64,000 nucleotides of DNA from DATKRB01 sp035532415. GTDB taxonomy: Bacteria > Actinomycetota > Acidimicrobiia > Acidimicrobiales > RAAP-2. This document shows positions 1 through 8,182 of the stretch, piece by piece. The notes under the pieces are model-generated. The model ran no database searches. It saw nothing but the letters and a program-made list of their open reading frames with translations, and was not told the origin of the DNA. The first letter of the stretch is position 1. Every line of letters begins with the position of its first letter. The position numbers and the translations under genes were made by a program. The stretch lies in the NCBI GenBank assembly GCA_035532415.1, contig DATKRB010000001.1, positions 39,303-103,302 on the forward strand. Reading direction: 5' to 3'.

Positions 1-142
1 CGGTGGCGGCGAGGCGACCGACGACGCGGCGCTGGTGGAGGCGACGGGCGCTACGGTGCAGGTGGTACCGGGGGATCCCAGAAACCTCAAGGTCACCGAT
101 CCCGAGGACCTGTCGTATCTCGAGCATTTGTTGAGGACGTGA
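1..142 (+). CDS. ispD: 2-C-methyl-D-erythritol 4-phosphate cytidylyltransferase, C-terminal end (partial)
   Basis: Only the last 46 or so codons are in the window, in the frame that starts at base 2 and ends at the TGA at 140-142. The tail (TDDAALVEATG, then VVPGDPRNLKVTDPEDL) matches the C-terminal end of the IspD family, where the NxKvTxPeDL motif is conserved. IspD activates MEP with CTP in the non-mevalonate isoprenoid pathway. The stop lies 3 nt before the GTG of ispF, the next enzyme but one in the same pathway, so the two are almost certainly co-transcribed. The call rests on this short tail and the ispF neighbour. Confidence 0.85.
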   Translation, partial: GGGEATDDAALVEATGATVQVVPGDPRNLKVTDPEDLSYLEHLLRT

Positions 143-145
143 GCG

Positions 146-718
146 GTGCGTATCGGACAGGGATTCGACGTGCATGCGTTCACCGAGGACCCCGAGAGGA
201 TGCTGGTCCTCGGCGGCGTGCCCATCCCCGGGTGCCGGGGACTGGTGGGGCACAGCGATGCCGATCCGGTCGCCCACGCCATCGCCGACGCCGTTCTCGG
301 GGCCGCGGGCCTGGGCGACCTGGGCCGGCACTTCCCCGACACCGACCCGGCCTGGGCGGGAGCCGACAGCATCGAGCTGCTGACCGAGGTGACGGCCCGG
401 GCGGCGGAGGCGGGGTATCGCCCGGTGAACGCCGATTGCACGATCGTCGCCGAGGCCCCCCGGCTGGCCCCTCACACCGCCCGCATGGTCGAACGCCTCA
501 CCACAGCCCTGGGCGCGCCGGTGTCGGTGAAGGCGACCCGGGCCGAGGGACTGGGGTCCATCGGGCGGACCGAGGGCGTTGCCTGCCTGGCCGTCGTCCT
601 CCTGAGGGAGCTCGGTCCTGTGGTGGACGGGCCCGGCAGGCTCCCCCCGGACGGGCCCGACGAAGGGCGTGGCAGCGGCCCGGCAGGCTCCTCCCCGGCC
701 GGGGCGCCGCCCTCATGA
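146..718 (+). CDS. ispF: 2-C-methyl-D-erythritol 2,4-cyclodiphosphate synthase
   Basis: IspF cyclises CDP-ME-2-phosphate to MEcPP in the MEP isoprenoid pathway. The protein opens MRIGQGFDVHAF, with the metal-binding Asp and His of the DVH motif, and continues with GHSDADP and the HFPDTDP loop. TRAEGLGSIGRTEG near residue 130-143 is the usual C-terminal signature. Length is 190 aa; the family is about 160, and the extra 30 residues are a Pro/Gly-rich tail that may be a consequence of the overlap with the next gene. The GTG start lies 3 nt after the ispD stop, and the stop overlaps the ATG of the methyltransferase gene (ATGA at 715-718). Confidence 0.95.
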   Translation: MRIGQGFDVHAFTEDPERMLVLGGVPIPGCRGLVGHSDADPVAHAIADAVLGAAGLGDLGRHFPDTDPAWAGADSIELLTEVTARAAEAGYRPVNADCTIVAEAPRLAPHTARMVERLTTALGAPVSVKATRAEGLGSIGRTEGVACLAVVLLRELGPVVDGPGRLPPDGPDEGRGSGPAGSSPAGAPPS

Positions 719-1698
719 CGCCACCAGGTCGCGGCCGGCCCAAGCCGCCGGCCGGACGGGGCGGGTCCCGTTCGTCCCGGTCGGGCGGGTCCCGTTCGTC
801 CCGTTCGTCCCGTTCGGGCTCGTCCGGTTCGGGCTCGTCCGACCGGTTCGACCGCCGTCAGGGCGCCCCCGGCAAACCGTCCCGGGCGCGAGACCGGGCG
901 GGCTCCGCCGACCGGGGTCCCGGCGCCAGGGTCGGGCTCGGGGGTGACCGGGTGGAGGGCCGGCGAGCGGTGATCGAGCTCCTTGCCGCGGGGCGCCGCC
1001 GGGTGGAGCGGCTCTGGTTGGCGGACGGGCTCGAGTCCTCGGCTCAACTCGACGAGATAGAGGCGTTGGCGGCACGCCGGAAGGTCCCCGTCGAGACGGT
1101 CTCCCGCGGGCGGCTGGCCGCCGCCGCGGGAACCGAGGCTCCTCAAGGGGTGGTGGCGGTCGCCCGCCCGATCGAGGAGACACCGCTCGGTGATCTCTGC
1201 GAGGCGGCCGGCCCGGGAGCACCGCCGTTCCTGTTGGTGGTGGCCGGTGTCACGGACCCCCACAACCTCGGAGCCCTCCTCCGAAGCGCCGAGTGCGCCG
1301 GGGTGACCGGGGTGGTCCTGCCCCGCCACCGGTCGGCCAACCTTTCGCCCACGGTGGCCAAGGTCGCGGCGGGAGCCATCGAGCATCTCGCATTCTCCCT
1401 GGTCGGAGGGATTCCCGCCGCTCTCGGCCAGATCGCCGGGTTCGGCGTCCGGACGGTCGGCTTGGCGGGCGAGGCGCGCCGGTCCCTTTACGAGCTCGAT
1501 CTCGGAGGATCCCCAGTTGCCCTGGTCGTGGGCAGCGAGGAGCGGGGGCTGCCCCAACTGGCCCGACGGCGCTGTGACGATCTGGTGTCGATACCCCAAC
1601 AGGGTTCCATCTCGTCGCTCAACGTGGCCGCCGCCGGTGCTGTCGCCTGCTTTGAGGTGGCGCGCCAGCGGGCCGGGGCGAGCGGCGGGCGAGCCTAG
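715..1698 (+). CDS. rlmB: 23S rRNA (guanosine-2'-O-)-methyltransferase, TrmH/RlmB (SPOUT) family
   Basis: This SPOUT methyltransferase is predicted to methylate a ribose in 23S rRNA with SAM. Around residues 80-155 is the substrate-binding N-domain; the knotted catalytic domain follows, with DPHNLGALLRSAE, then VVGSEERGLP and SISSLNVAAAGA, the three SPOUT motifs including the catalytic Asn/Arg and the knot loop. The start is the ATG that overlaps the ispF stop. The first 80 residues or so are a low-complexity, basic Ser/Arg/Gly tract (SRSSRSGGSRSS type) encoded by short tandem repeats, absent from textbook RlmB and possibly a disordered RNA-binding tail. Which guanosine is modified cannot be told from sequence. 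Confidence 0.9.
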   Translation: MTPPGRGRPKPPAGRGGSRSSRSGGSRSSRSSRSGSSGSGSSDRFDRRQGAPGKPSRARDRAGSADRGPGARVGLGGDRVEGRRAVIELLAAGRRRVERLWLADGLESSAQLDEIEALAARRKVPVETVSRGRLAAAAGTEAPQGVVAVARPIEETPLGDLCEAAGPGAPPFLLVVAGVTDPHNLGALLRSAECAGVTGVVLPRHRSANLSPTVAKVAAGAIEHLAFSLVGGIPAALGQIAGFGVRTVGLAGEARRSLYELDLGGSPVALVVGSEERGLPQLARRRCDDLVSIPQQGSISSLNVAAAGAVACFEVARQRAGASGGRA

Positions 1699-1742
1699 GG
1701 CCGCCTCCTGCCGTCCTGCTTGGGCGCCGGGCGCGAACGGGG

Positions 1743-2105
1743 CTACAGGCTGCCCGACCCGCTCGCCGGCGGTTGGTCCGACCCGCAGTACTTGCACTTG
1801 CTGGCGCCGACCGGGAGATCGTCGGACAGGCAGGCGGGGCAGGTCTTCGCCGGGGCCGGGTCGCCGAACACGACCACGCCGCGTCGAGCCGAGATCGCCT
1901 TGTAGGGAAGGACGATGACGAAGTAGATCACCGCCATGAAGATGACGAAGTAGATCACCGCCGAGATGAGCGCACCGAGGTCGAGGAACGTCGCCTTGTT
2001 GCCGGCGGCGCCCAGTTGTCACCCCAACCCCACCGAGCTCCCACCCTGTGCCCGGGCGACGAGCGGATTGATCACGTTGGTGGTGAAGGCGACGATCAGC
2101 GTCCC
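1743..2105 (-). pseudogene. mscL: decayed large-conductance mechanosensitive channel with C-terminal zinc ribbon
   Basis: Read on the minus strand, 2105 to 2022 encodes GTLIVAFTTNVINPLVARAQ, the end of MscL helix 1 and the following loop. An in-frame TGA (2019-2021) follows, then the same frame continues with the periplasmic loop and helix 2 (ISAVIYFVIFMAVIYFVIV, then LPYKAIS) to a stop at 1743. The C-terminal end carries CPAC and CKYC, a zinc ribbon that I infer to be an appended domain. The first half of helix 1 and the N-terminal end are not recognisable in any frame upstream. The 3' part (from 1958) could still be translated as 71 aa, but a working channel is unlikely. Missing parts plus the internal stop support pseudogene status; a TGA sequencing error alone would not repair the N-terminal end. 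Confidence 0.7.
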
Positions 2106-2301
2106 TCGAACCGGCCCACGTCGGCCCCACCGGCGGCGGTGCCGATCGGCGCTCCATCCGGAGCTCCCCGCGAAACTACACACCGGGGGCCGGCGGGGGC
2201 TCGAGCCCGGACCCCGGGGCAAACCTCTTGCGTGGCTCGTGAACCCGCGAGAGCATGGCTGTATCTGCGGATCGCGCAATGCCGATCGAAGGGGGTCTCC
2301 C

Positions 2302-3777
2302 GTGAGAAGGCTCGGTCGAATTGTCAGTGCCGTGACGCTAGGCATGCTGGGGCTCGGTGGCGCCGGGGTTCTGACGCTCTCGGGGCCGTTCGGAGCGGGG
2401 GTGGCGGGCGCAGTCGGCTGCTCGCCCGCCGGAACAACGGGGTTCACCGCGGCGATCTCCCCCGCCCCGGGTGCGACGATCAGCGGGACCGTTGACGCGA
2501 CCGGTTGCAACATCGGCATTTACGTGGCTCCGGGGGTGACCCCGGTGACCATCGACGGTGCCACGGTGAGCGGTGCCAGTGACGAAGGCATTTATGTGGA
2601 GCAGACCACCGCGGTCACCATCAGGAACTCCACGGTGAAGGGAAACGGTCTCACCGCGAGCCCTCTTCCCGGCAATGGGGCCATCGCGTTGGCCGGGGTC
2701 ACCAACTCGCTCGTGAACGGCAACACGGTCACCGGCAACGGCGCCGGTGGGATCTTCGTGAATGACAACGGACCGATCGATCCCGGTGTGCCGAACCCCG
2801 GGCCCGGTTCGCCGGTCGCCTCCTCGAACGTCACTGTCAGCAACAACGTCATCTCCAACAACGGTGCAGGGTGCGGCATCGTGTACTCCACCCACAACAC
2901 CGGAGGATCGATCAGCGGCGGGACGATCTCGGGGAACACGATCACCGGCAGCCCGGGGGTCTTCACCGCGGTCGGGCCCGACGTGGCCGGGATCGTCGTC
3001 GCCACCGCGTCAGCCGGTGCGACGACCAGCAACGTCACGGTCTCGGGGAACACCGTGTCGGGATCGTTCGAGGGCGGGATCATCGTGCACGCCCACGCCC
3101 CTCATGACGTCGTCTCGGGCATCACGATCACAGGCAACACGCTGCCCGGCGGCAACAACTGGGGCCTGACGAACGGGCCGCCCGCCACCGCCGGCGTGAT
3201 CATCGGGGTCGACCTCCTTCCCCCGGCCATCGCCCCGGTCATCACCGGGACGACGGTGACGGGCAACACCATCAGCAACCAGTTTTACGGGATCTGGGTC
3301 AGCGGCGTCCCCGGCGTGACGACCACACCCAATACCATCAGCGTGCCGACCGGCGGGACCGCCGTCTACCACACCCCGGTGCCCGGCAGCGGTTACTGGC
3401 TGGCCTCGTCCAACGGCGGGGTCGCCAACATCGGCAGCGCAGGCTCCTACGGCTCCGCCGCGAGCCTGAAGCTGAACAAGCCGGTCGTGGGGATCAGTCC
3501 GACGCAGGACCAGGGTGGCTACTGGCTGGTCGCGTCCGACGGCGGGGTCTTCGCCTACGGCGACGCCACCTACTGGGGCTCGGCCGGCAGCCTCAAGCTC
3601 AACCAGCCGGTGGTCGGCATGACGGCCACCCCCGACGGGAAGGGCTACTGGCTGGTGGCACGGGACGGCGGGGTCTTCGCCTACGGCGACGCGGTGTTCC
3701 TCGGTACTCCGAGCAGCCAACAGCTGACCGCGCCGGTCGTCGGGGTGTCGGCCGTGGGCACGACCGCCTCGGGCTGA
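2302..3777 (+). CDS. secreted right-handed beta-helix protein with C-terminal GYWLVASDGG repeats
   Basis: The start chosen is GTG 2302, with GAAGGGGG about 7 nt upstream and a classic signal peptide after it (RRLGR, then a hydrophobic stretch to about residue 38); the open frame upstream has no such features. Residues 60-350 are short degenerate repeats rich in TVSGN, NTITG and GNTVSG, typical of parallel beta-helix (pectin-lyase-like) folds, with no catalytic residues I can assign. Residues 365-490 hold three copies of a roughly 42-residue repeat of the form GYWLVASDGGVFAYGDA, also present in the genes at 42.7 and 43.7 kb. Probably an exported surface or wall protein; the function is unknown. 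Confidence 0.8.
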   Translation: MRRLGRIVSAVTLGMLGLGGAGVLTLSGPFGAGVAGAVGCSPAGTTGFTAAISPAPGATISGTVDATGCNIGIYVAPGVTPVTIDGATVSGASDEGIYVEQTTAVTIRNSTVKGNGLTASPLPGNGAIALAGVTNSLVNGNTVTGNGAGGIFVNDNGPIDPGVPNPGPGSPVASSNVTVSNNVISNNGAGCGIVYSTHNTGGSISGGTISGNTITGSPGVFTAVGPDVAGIVVATASAGATTSNVTVSGNTVSGSFEGGIIVHAHAPHDVVSGITITGNTLPGGNNWGLTNGPPATAGVIIGVDLLPPAIAPVITGTTVTGNTISNQFYGIWVSGVPGVTTTPNTISVPTGGTAVYHTPVPGSGYWLASSNGGVANIGSAGSYGSAASLKLNKPVVGISPTQDQGGYWLVASDGGVFAYGDATYWGSAGSLKLNQPVVGMTATPDGKGYWLVARDGGVFAYGDAVFLGTPSSQQLTAPVVGVSAVGTTASG

Positions 3778-3874
3778 GGTGTTCGGCACAGGATCGACCG
3801 CCTGCGGAGCGGGGCGGCGTGAGGGGGGTTGTGCTCGAAGGCCATGATCCCTGTTCAACGCCTTGCAAAACGAG

Positions 3875-3947
3875 AGCCGGTGGTGGGACTCGAACCCACG
3901 ACCTGACGATTACAAATCGCCTGCGCTTCCAGCTGCGCCACACCGGC
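3875..3947 (-). tRNA. tRNA-Thr (anticodon TGT)
   Basis: On the minus strand the sequence folds into a complete cloverleaf. The acceptor stem is GCCGGTG with CACCGGC, and the D arm contains GCGC-AGCTGGAA-GCGC. The anticodon stem GGCGA/TCGTC closes the loop TTTGTAA, giving anticodon TGT. The T arm is GTGGG-TTCGAGT-CCCAC. No CCA is encoded at the 3' end. The anticodon reads ACA threonine codons. Confidence 0.95.
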
Positions 3948-4040
3948 GGGTCCCCAGGCTACCGGCCGTCCTCTCCGAGGTTCGGCGTGTGCGGCCGCGA
4001 CCGCTGCCGCTGCCGCGACCCGGACCCGGACCCCGACCTC

Positions 4041-4127
4041 CGGGAACGCGCCGGGGAACGCGCCGGGGAACGCGCCGGGGATGCTTGCAACGACCCTGGC
4101 GACCGGGGATGCTTGCAACGACCCTGG
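4041..4127. repeat. short tandem repeats upstream of the LytR_C gene
   Basis: Three copies of a 12-bp unit (CGGGGAACGCGC, the first one base shorter) run from 4041 to 4075. They are followed by two copies of a 24-bp unit (CGGGGATGCTTGCAACGACC...) at 4076-4099 and 4104-4127, 28 bp apart. The block ends 20 bp before the GTG of the next gene, so it occupies that gene's promoter or leader. Confidence 0.85.
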
Positions 4128-4147
4128 TGGGTTGGCAGGCTGAACGC

Positions 4148-4816
4148 GTGACCACCCCGCCGCCGCCGCCTCCGGACCCGGGCCGGGGGGGAAGGTCGAG
4201 CGGGGACCGGGTGGTCGTTGCCCGTGCGCTCATGCTGCTGGCGGCGGCCCTGGTTCTCGGGATCATCCTGATCGGGGTGGCCGCCCGCCCGCCAGTGCTG
4301 GCGGGCACGTCCACCGTGGCCACCTCGGTCACCACCACGACCGCGGCAGGTACCACCACGAGCGGGGCCGGCACCGCCGGATCCGCTGCGAGCACCACCA
4401 TCACGGCCCCGAGATCCACCACGACCACGCACCGGGCCGGGACGAAGCGGGTTGCCGCGACGACCACCACCACCGTGCCCCGGTCGAGCGTGAAGGTGCT
4501 CGTGGCGAACGGAACGTCGGTGGCGGGCGCTGCGGGGCGGTACACGCAGCTCCTCTCGGGCCAGGGTTGGGCCACCCAGGCGCCGGTCAACGCGTCGTCG
4601 ACGGTCAGCGCGTCCTCCGTCTATTACGCCTCCGGGCAACAGGCGTCCGCCTCCGCCATCGCCTCCTCACTGGGATTGAGCTCGGCGAACGTGCAGCCGC
4701 TTACGGCGTCGGTGCCCGTGGCGGGAACCGGCGGGGTCGGCATCGTGCTCGTCGTCGGTCCGGACCTGGCCGCACAGTCGTCCGTCACGACGACCACTGC
4801 GGCACGGACCGGCTGA
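4148..4816 (+). CDS. membrane-anchored protein with LytR C-terminal domain
   Basis: The predicted 222-aa protein starts at GTG 4148. It has a Pro-rich cytoplasmic start (TTPPPPPPDPGRGG), one transmembrane helix at about residues 25-46 and a Thr/Ala-rich linker up to about residue 115. A LytR_C-type domain follows (VKVLVANGTSVAGAAGR, then GVGIVLVVGPDLA). That domain is found at the end of LytR-CpsA-Psr wall-polymer ligases and on its own in actinobacterial membrane proteins. No LCP catalytic domain is present. It probably acts outside the membrane near the cell wall, but a specific role cannot be assigned. otsB follows within 10 nt. Confidence 0.75.
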   Translation: MTTPPPPPPDPGRGGRSSGDRVVVARALMLLAAALVLGIILIGVAARPPVLAGTSTVATSVTTTTAAGTTTSGAGTAGSAASTTITAPRSTTTTHRAGTKRVAATTTTTVPRSSVKVLVANGTSVAGAAGRYTQLLSGQGWATQAPVNASSTVSASSVYYASGQQASASAIASSLGLSSANVQPLTASVPVAGTGGVGIVLVVGPDLAAQSSVTTTTAARTG

Positions 4817-4824
4817 CCCCGGGG

Positions 4825-5607
4825 GTGGCGGCTCTTCCCGGACCGCTCCGTCCGCTGATGGAGGAGCCCGGCGCCGCAGCGCTCTTCCTCGATTTCGACG
4901 GCACGCTCGCGCCGATCGTCGCGGACCCCGCCTCGGCACGGCCCCTCCCGGGCGTGCCGGAGCTGCTCGCCCGGCTGGCCGCCCGCCTCGGGCTGGTCGC
5001 CGTGGTATCGGGCAGGCCGGTCGCCTATCTCGTGGACGTGCTCGGCGCCCCCCCCGGGGTGCACCTGGCCGGCCTGTACGGGATGGAGGAGCTCGGGGCC
5101 GACGGCGCCGTGCGGGTGGACGAGGACGCCCGGCGGTGGCGACCGGTCCTCGCCGAGGTGAGCGGCGAAGCCCGTCGTGCCGCTCCGCCCGGCGTGATGA
5201 TCGAGGAGAAGGGGCTCGCCATGACCATCCACTGGCGGGGGAACCCCGGGGCCGAGGCATGGGCCAGGTCCTTCGCCGGGCGGTTGATCGCCGGCACGGG
5301 CCTGGTGGGACAGCCGGGGAGGATGGCGCTCGAGCTCCGCCCGCCCGGGCCGACGGACAAGGGGGCGGTGGTCGACCGGTTGGGACCGGGTCACCGGGCG
5401 GTTGCCTGCTTCGGCGACGATCTCGGCGACCTGCCCGCCTTCGCCGCGCTGGACCGCCTGGCCGCTCTTGGCGTGGCCGTGGCCCGGGTGGCCGTGGTCG
5501 ACGACGAGAGCCCGCCGGAGGTCGTGGCCGCGGCCGACGTGGTGGTGCGTGGCCCGGAGGAGGCGTTGGGCCTGCTCGCGCTGATCGCCGGCCCCGGTGG
5601 CCGATGA
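4825..5607 (+). CDS. otsB: trehalose-6-phosphate phosphatase
   Basis: A HAD-superfamily phosphatase that releases trehalose from trehalose 6-phosphate. The nucleophile motif is LFLDFDGTLAPI (D-x-D near residue 25). VVSGRP supplies motif II, and GDDLGDLPAF near residue 202 is the acidic metal-binding motif IV. GTG 4825 is taken as the start because it follows the previous stop by 8 nt and leaves room for the strand before DFDGT; ATG 4858 is an alternative. The protein is 260 aa, normal for OtsB. The otsA gene lies immediately downstream on the other strand (stops 28 nt apart), so the two trehalose enzymes are convergent rather than in one operon. Confidence 0.92.
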   Translation: MAALPGPLRPLMEEPGAAALFLDFDGTLAPIVADPASARPLPGVPELLARLAARLGLVAVVSGRPVAYLVDVLGAPPGVHLAGLYGMEELGADGAVRVDEDARRWRPVLAEVSGEARRAAPPGVMIEEKGLAMTIHWRGNPGAEAWARSFAGRLIAGTGLVGQPGRMALELRPPGPTDKGAVVDRLGPGHRAVACFGDDLGDLPAFAALDRLAALGVAVARVAVVDDESPPEVVAAADVVVRGPEEALGLLALIAGPGGR

Positions 5608-5635
5608 GCCCGGACCGCCGCTCCGCCGCCCCGCT

Positions 5636-7054
5636 CTACCTCGCCGGGCCCTCCTCCGCGGCCGTCCGGCCCGGGCTCGCCGCCACGAGGTCGGTGAGCC
5701 AGTCGGCGGCCGTTCGGGCCAGCACCAGCTCCCGCAGGTCGGCCGCGCGGCGCGCCCGCTGCCCGGGGCCCATCGTGAGCGCCAGCTCGAGGGCGGCCGC
5801 CGTGCCGGTGATGTCGAATGGGTTGATCCCGATCGCCGCAGGATGCAGCTCCTCCCAGGCGCCCGCCTCGCGGGAGATCACGAGGACGCCGTTCCGCTCG
5901 TTCACCAGCGGTCCCTCCTTGGCGACCAGGTTGAGCCCGTCCCGGATCGGGTTGACCAGCAGGACGTCGTAGCGCTGGAGCGCGGCCACGGAGCGCTCCC
6001 GGGCGTCTGCCACGTCGAGCACGATCGGGGTCCACGTGCTGGTCCCCCAGGTGTCGTTGATCCGGGCGACCGTGTGCTCCACCTCGCTCCGATAGGCCAG
6101 ATACTCGGCCAGACCCTCTCGCGAGGGGTAGGCCAAGGCCAGCAGCACGACCCGGTCGCGCCATTCGGCCCGGGTCTCGAGCAGCTCCTCGAAGGCCCAG
6201 CATCCGCGCAGGATGTTCTTCGACAGCTCGATCCGGTCGACCCGGACGATGAGCTTGCGGTCGCCGACGCGCGCGTCGAGGGCCTCGCCCGCCGCGACGC
6301 AGGCGCCGGTGCGGGCCTCGTCGGCCATCGCCGTGGGGTCAGGTCCCAAGGGGGAGTGGAAGGTCGGGGGCGCCGGCACGCCGGTCACCGCCGCCAGACC
6401 GTCGTCGGCGAAACAGGCCCGGAACGCCGCCTCCCACCGCGCGGTGTGGAACCCGCAGGCACCGAAACCGGCCATGCCGCCCAGGAGCTCGCCCGCCGCC
6501 GCCCCGGGCAGGGTCCGAAGGAAGTTGGGGTCGCCGAACGGGGTATGGCTGAAGTGCACCGTTCGCAGGTCCGGACGCGCTTTGGCGAGCATGGCCCCGG
6601 CAAGGGCCAGGTGGTAGTCCTGCACGAGCACCACCGCTCCCTCGGGGGCGTTGCGGGCGATGGAGTCGGCGAACAGGCGGTTGAAGGCCCGATAGGCCAG
6701 CCAGGCCTCTTGCCAGTGCCGGTCGAAGCGGGGACGGCGGGGGAGGTCGAAGAGGTGGTGGTGGCAGAACCACAGGGTCGAGTTGGAGACCACGTCGTAG
6801 GCCATGCGGTAGAGATCGGGGTCCGGGGTCACCAGGACGATCCGCAACCCGTCCTCGGTCATCAGGCCCTGGTCGGCGGCCAAACGGTCGGCCTCGCTCA
6901 TCGAGGCGGCGACCCAGGTCGCCCCGCTCCCGGCGAGCAGTGGATGGAGGGTCCCGGCGAGCCCGCCCCCCGAGCCGGCGGCCTCGGGTCGCCCGTTCTC
7001 GCCGAGGCGGAACGACAGTGGCCCCCGGTTGGAGGCGACGATCACGCCGTCCAC
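5636..7054 (-). CDS. otsA: trehalose-6-phosphate synthase (GT20)
   Basis: The enzyme transfers glucose from a nucleotide sugar to glucose 6-phosphate. It opens DGVIVASNRGPLSF and GSGGGLAGTL, the family's N-terminal substrate loop, and later has VLVQDYHLALAG, VDRIELSKNI (the K/R-containing donor site) and NPIRDGLNLVAKE. Length is 472 aa, the normal size for bacterial OtsA. The start is GTG 7054: a TAACGT box ends 7 nt upstream (reading minus strand) and no Shine-Dalgarno sequence is visible, so a leaderless message is likely. With gpgS just upstream on the same strand (52 nt), it points to synthesis of trehalose and glucosylglycerate-type compatible solutes. Confidence 0.95.
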   Translation of the reverse strand: MDGVIVASNRGPLSFRLGENGRPEAAGSGGGLAGTLHPLLAGSGATWVAASMSEADRLAADQGLMTEDGLRIVLVTPDPDLYRMAYDVVSNSTLWFCHHHLFDLPRRPRFDRHWQEAWLAYRAFNRLFADSIARNAPEGAVVLVQDYHLALAGAMLAKARPDLRTVHFSHTPFGDPNFLRTLPGAAAGELLGGMAGFGACGFHTARWEAAFRACFADDGLAAVTGVPAPPTFHSPLGPDPTAMADEARTGACVAAGEALDARVGDRKLIVRVDRIELSKNILRGCWAFEELLETRAEWRDRVVLLALAYPSREGLAEYLAYRSEVEHTVARINDTWGTSTWTPIVLDVADARERSVAALQRYDVLLVNPIRDGLNLVAKEGPLVNERNGVLVISREAGAWEELHPAAIGINPFDITGTAAALELALTMGPGQRARRAADLRELVLARTAADWLTDLVAASPGRTAAEEGPAR

Positions 7055-7106
7055 GTGATGGACGTTAGCGTCCCGGTGCCGCCGCGGCGATCGGCCGGCC
7101 GCCGGT

Positions 7107-7892
7107 TCAGGAGGGCGTGCCCGGGTCCATCCGCTCGAGGGCCGCCCGGAGGACGTCGACCGCCTGGGGCCGCAGCTGGTCCAGCGGCCGGTTCCGGTGG
7201 ACGCGGGTCCCCAGGTCCACCTGGGCCAGCGAGCCGACGCCGAAGCGCCGCGCCACGTCGAGGAGGAGGCCGAGCTCGACGCCGTACCCGTCGGCGAACC
7301 CCACCTTCTCGAGCACCCAGCGGTGTGCCGCCGTCTCCCCGGCCAGGGGCTGGCGCACCGCGGCGAGCTCGGGGAAGCAGAGCTCGATGAGGGGCCGGGC
7401 CACCAGCTCGGTCACCCGGCCGCCTCCCGAAGGCGCACCGTGAAGAGGCCGCCGGTAGAAGCCCTTCACCAAGGTGATGTCGTCATGGAGCAGCAGGGGG
7501 CCGACGAGCCCGCTGACGAAGTTCGGGGAGGTGTTCTCGACGTCGGCGTCGAGGAAGACGACGACGTCGCCGAAGGAGGCGTCGAGTCCCGCCCGCATCG
7601 CCTGTCCCTTGCCCCCGCCCGGTGCCAGCCGGACCACCCGGGCGCCGGCCGAGCGGGCCGCGCCCGCCGTGGCGTCGGAGGACCCGTCGTCCACGACGAC
7701 CACCTCGTCGACCAGGCCGGTCCCGCCGGCGTCGAGGACGTGGGGACCCCGCACGGCGCGGACGACGGCGGCCACCGTCCGCTCCTCGTCCCGCGAAGGG
7801 ATGAGGACCGAGACCGTCCGTCCGGCCTTGGTCTGCACCAGCTGCTCCGAGCTGAACGCCGTACCCTCCAATGTCCGCAGCTCCGATGCCAT
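7107..7892 (-). CDS. gpgS: glucosyl-3-phosphoglycerate synthase-like glycosyltransferase (GT-A fold)
   Basis: The fold is a GT-A glycosyltransferase: VSVLIPSRDEERTV at the N-terminal end, VVVDDGSSDAT, then VVFLDADVEN supplying the DxD metal site. KGFYRRPL and the AGETAAHRWVLE region are typical of the GpgS branch (GT81), which joins glucose to 3-phosphoglycerate. ATG 7892 is chosen as the start; the frame stays open further upstream, but family similarity begins here. The protein is 261 aa, shorter than mycobacterial GpgS (about 320). In mycobacteria this is the first step of methylglucose lipopolysaccharide synthesis; glucosylglycerate as a solute is the alternative. otsA lies downstream. 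Confidence 0.82.
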   Translation of the reverse strand: MASELRTLEGTAFSSEQLVQTKAGRTVSVLIPSRDEERTVAAVVRAVRGPHVLDAGGTGLVDEVVVVDDGSSDATAGAARSAGARVVRLAPGGGKGQAMRAGLDASFGDVVVFLDADVENTSPNFVSGLVGPLLLHDDITLVKGFYRRPLHGAPSGGGRVTELVARPLIELCFPELAAVRQPLAGETAAHRWVLEKVGFADGYGVELGLLLDVARRFGVGSLAQVDLGTRVHRNRPLDQLRPQAVDVLRAALERMDPGTPS

Positions 7893-8044
7893 CCCCAGAT
7901 CATCCCTTACCCGGTGACCGCCGCGGTAGAGCACCGCCGGAGCACCGTCACCGGAGTGCCCGTGCCGGTGGGCCGGAGTGCCCGACCCGAGGCCCCCGAC
8001 AGGGCCGCATTGACGGCGCCCCGTTCCTTCGACCACCATGGGAG

Positions 8045-8172
8045 CATCATCCAGAGCGGCTGAGGGACGGGCCCGTCGACGCCGCGGCAACCAGTGACCC
8101 CACGACAGGAGCGCACCCTGCGCTCCGGGTCGGGGTGGGGACCCACCAGGTGCCAATGCCCGACCGATGAGG
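8045..8172 (+). promoter_or_regulatory. SAM-I (S-box)-type riboswitch upstream of thrC
   Basis: The leader contains the S-box core in order: AGAGCGGCTGAGGGAC, GGGCCC, CGGCAACC, and, after a variable arm, CCAGGTGCCAATGCCCG. A terminal P1 pairing TCATC (near 8047) with GATGA (near 8166) closes it. The 3' end runs into GAGGAGG, the likely ribosome-binding site of thrC, 10 nt from its GTG. In this GC-rich setting SAM binding may block translation rather than terminate transcription, since I see no U-run. The assignment rests on matching conserved segments by eye. Confidence 0.82.
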
Positions 8173-8182
8173 AGGACCTTTC

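Noticed and set aside
2205..2260. GGGGCAAACC upstream of the beta-helix gene as a cyclic-di-GMP riboswitch.
   Set aside because: The second conserved half (GACGCAAAGCC type) and the receptor helix are missing.
4041..4127. Possible CRISPR-like repeats.
   Set aside because: Units of 12 and 28 bp are directly adjacent without unique spacers of fixed length, and no cas gene is present.
5597..7390. A 597-codon plus-strand frame across otsA and the end of gpgS.
   Set aside because: It is antisense to otsA, which has complete family motifs; its own sequence is compositional noise.
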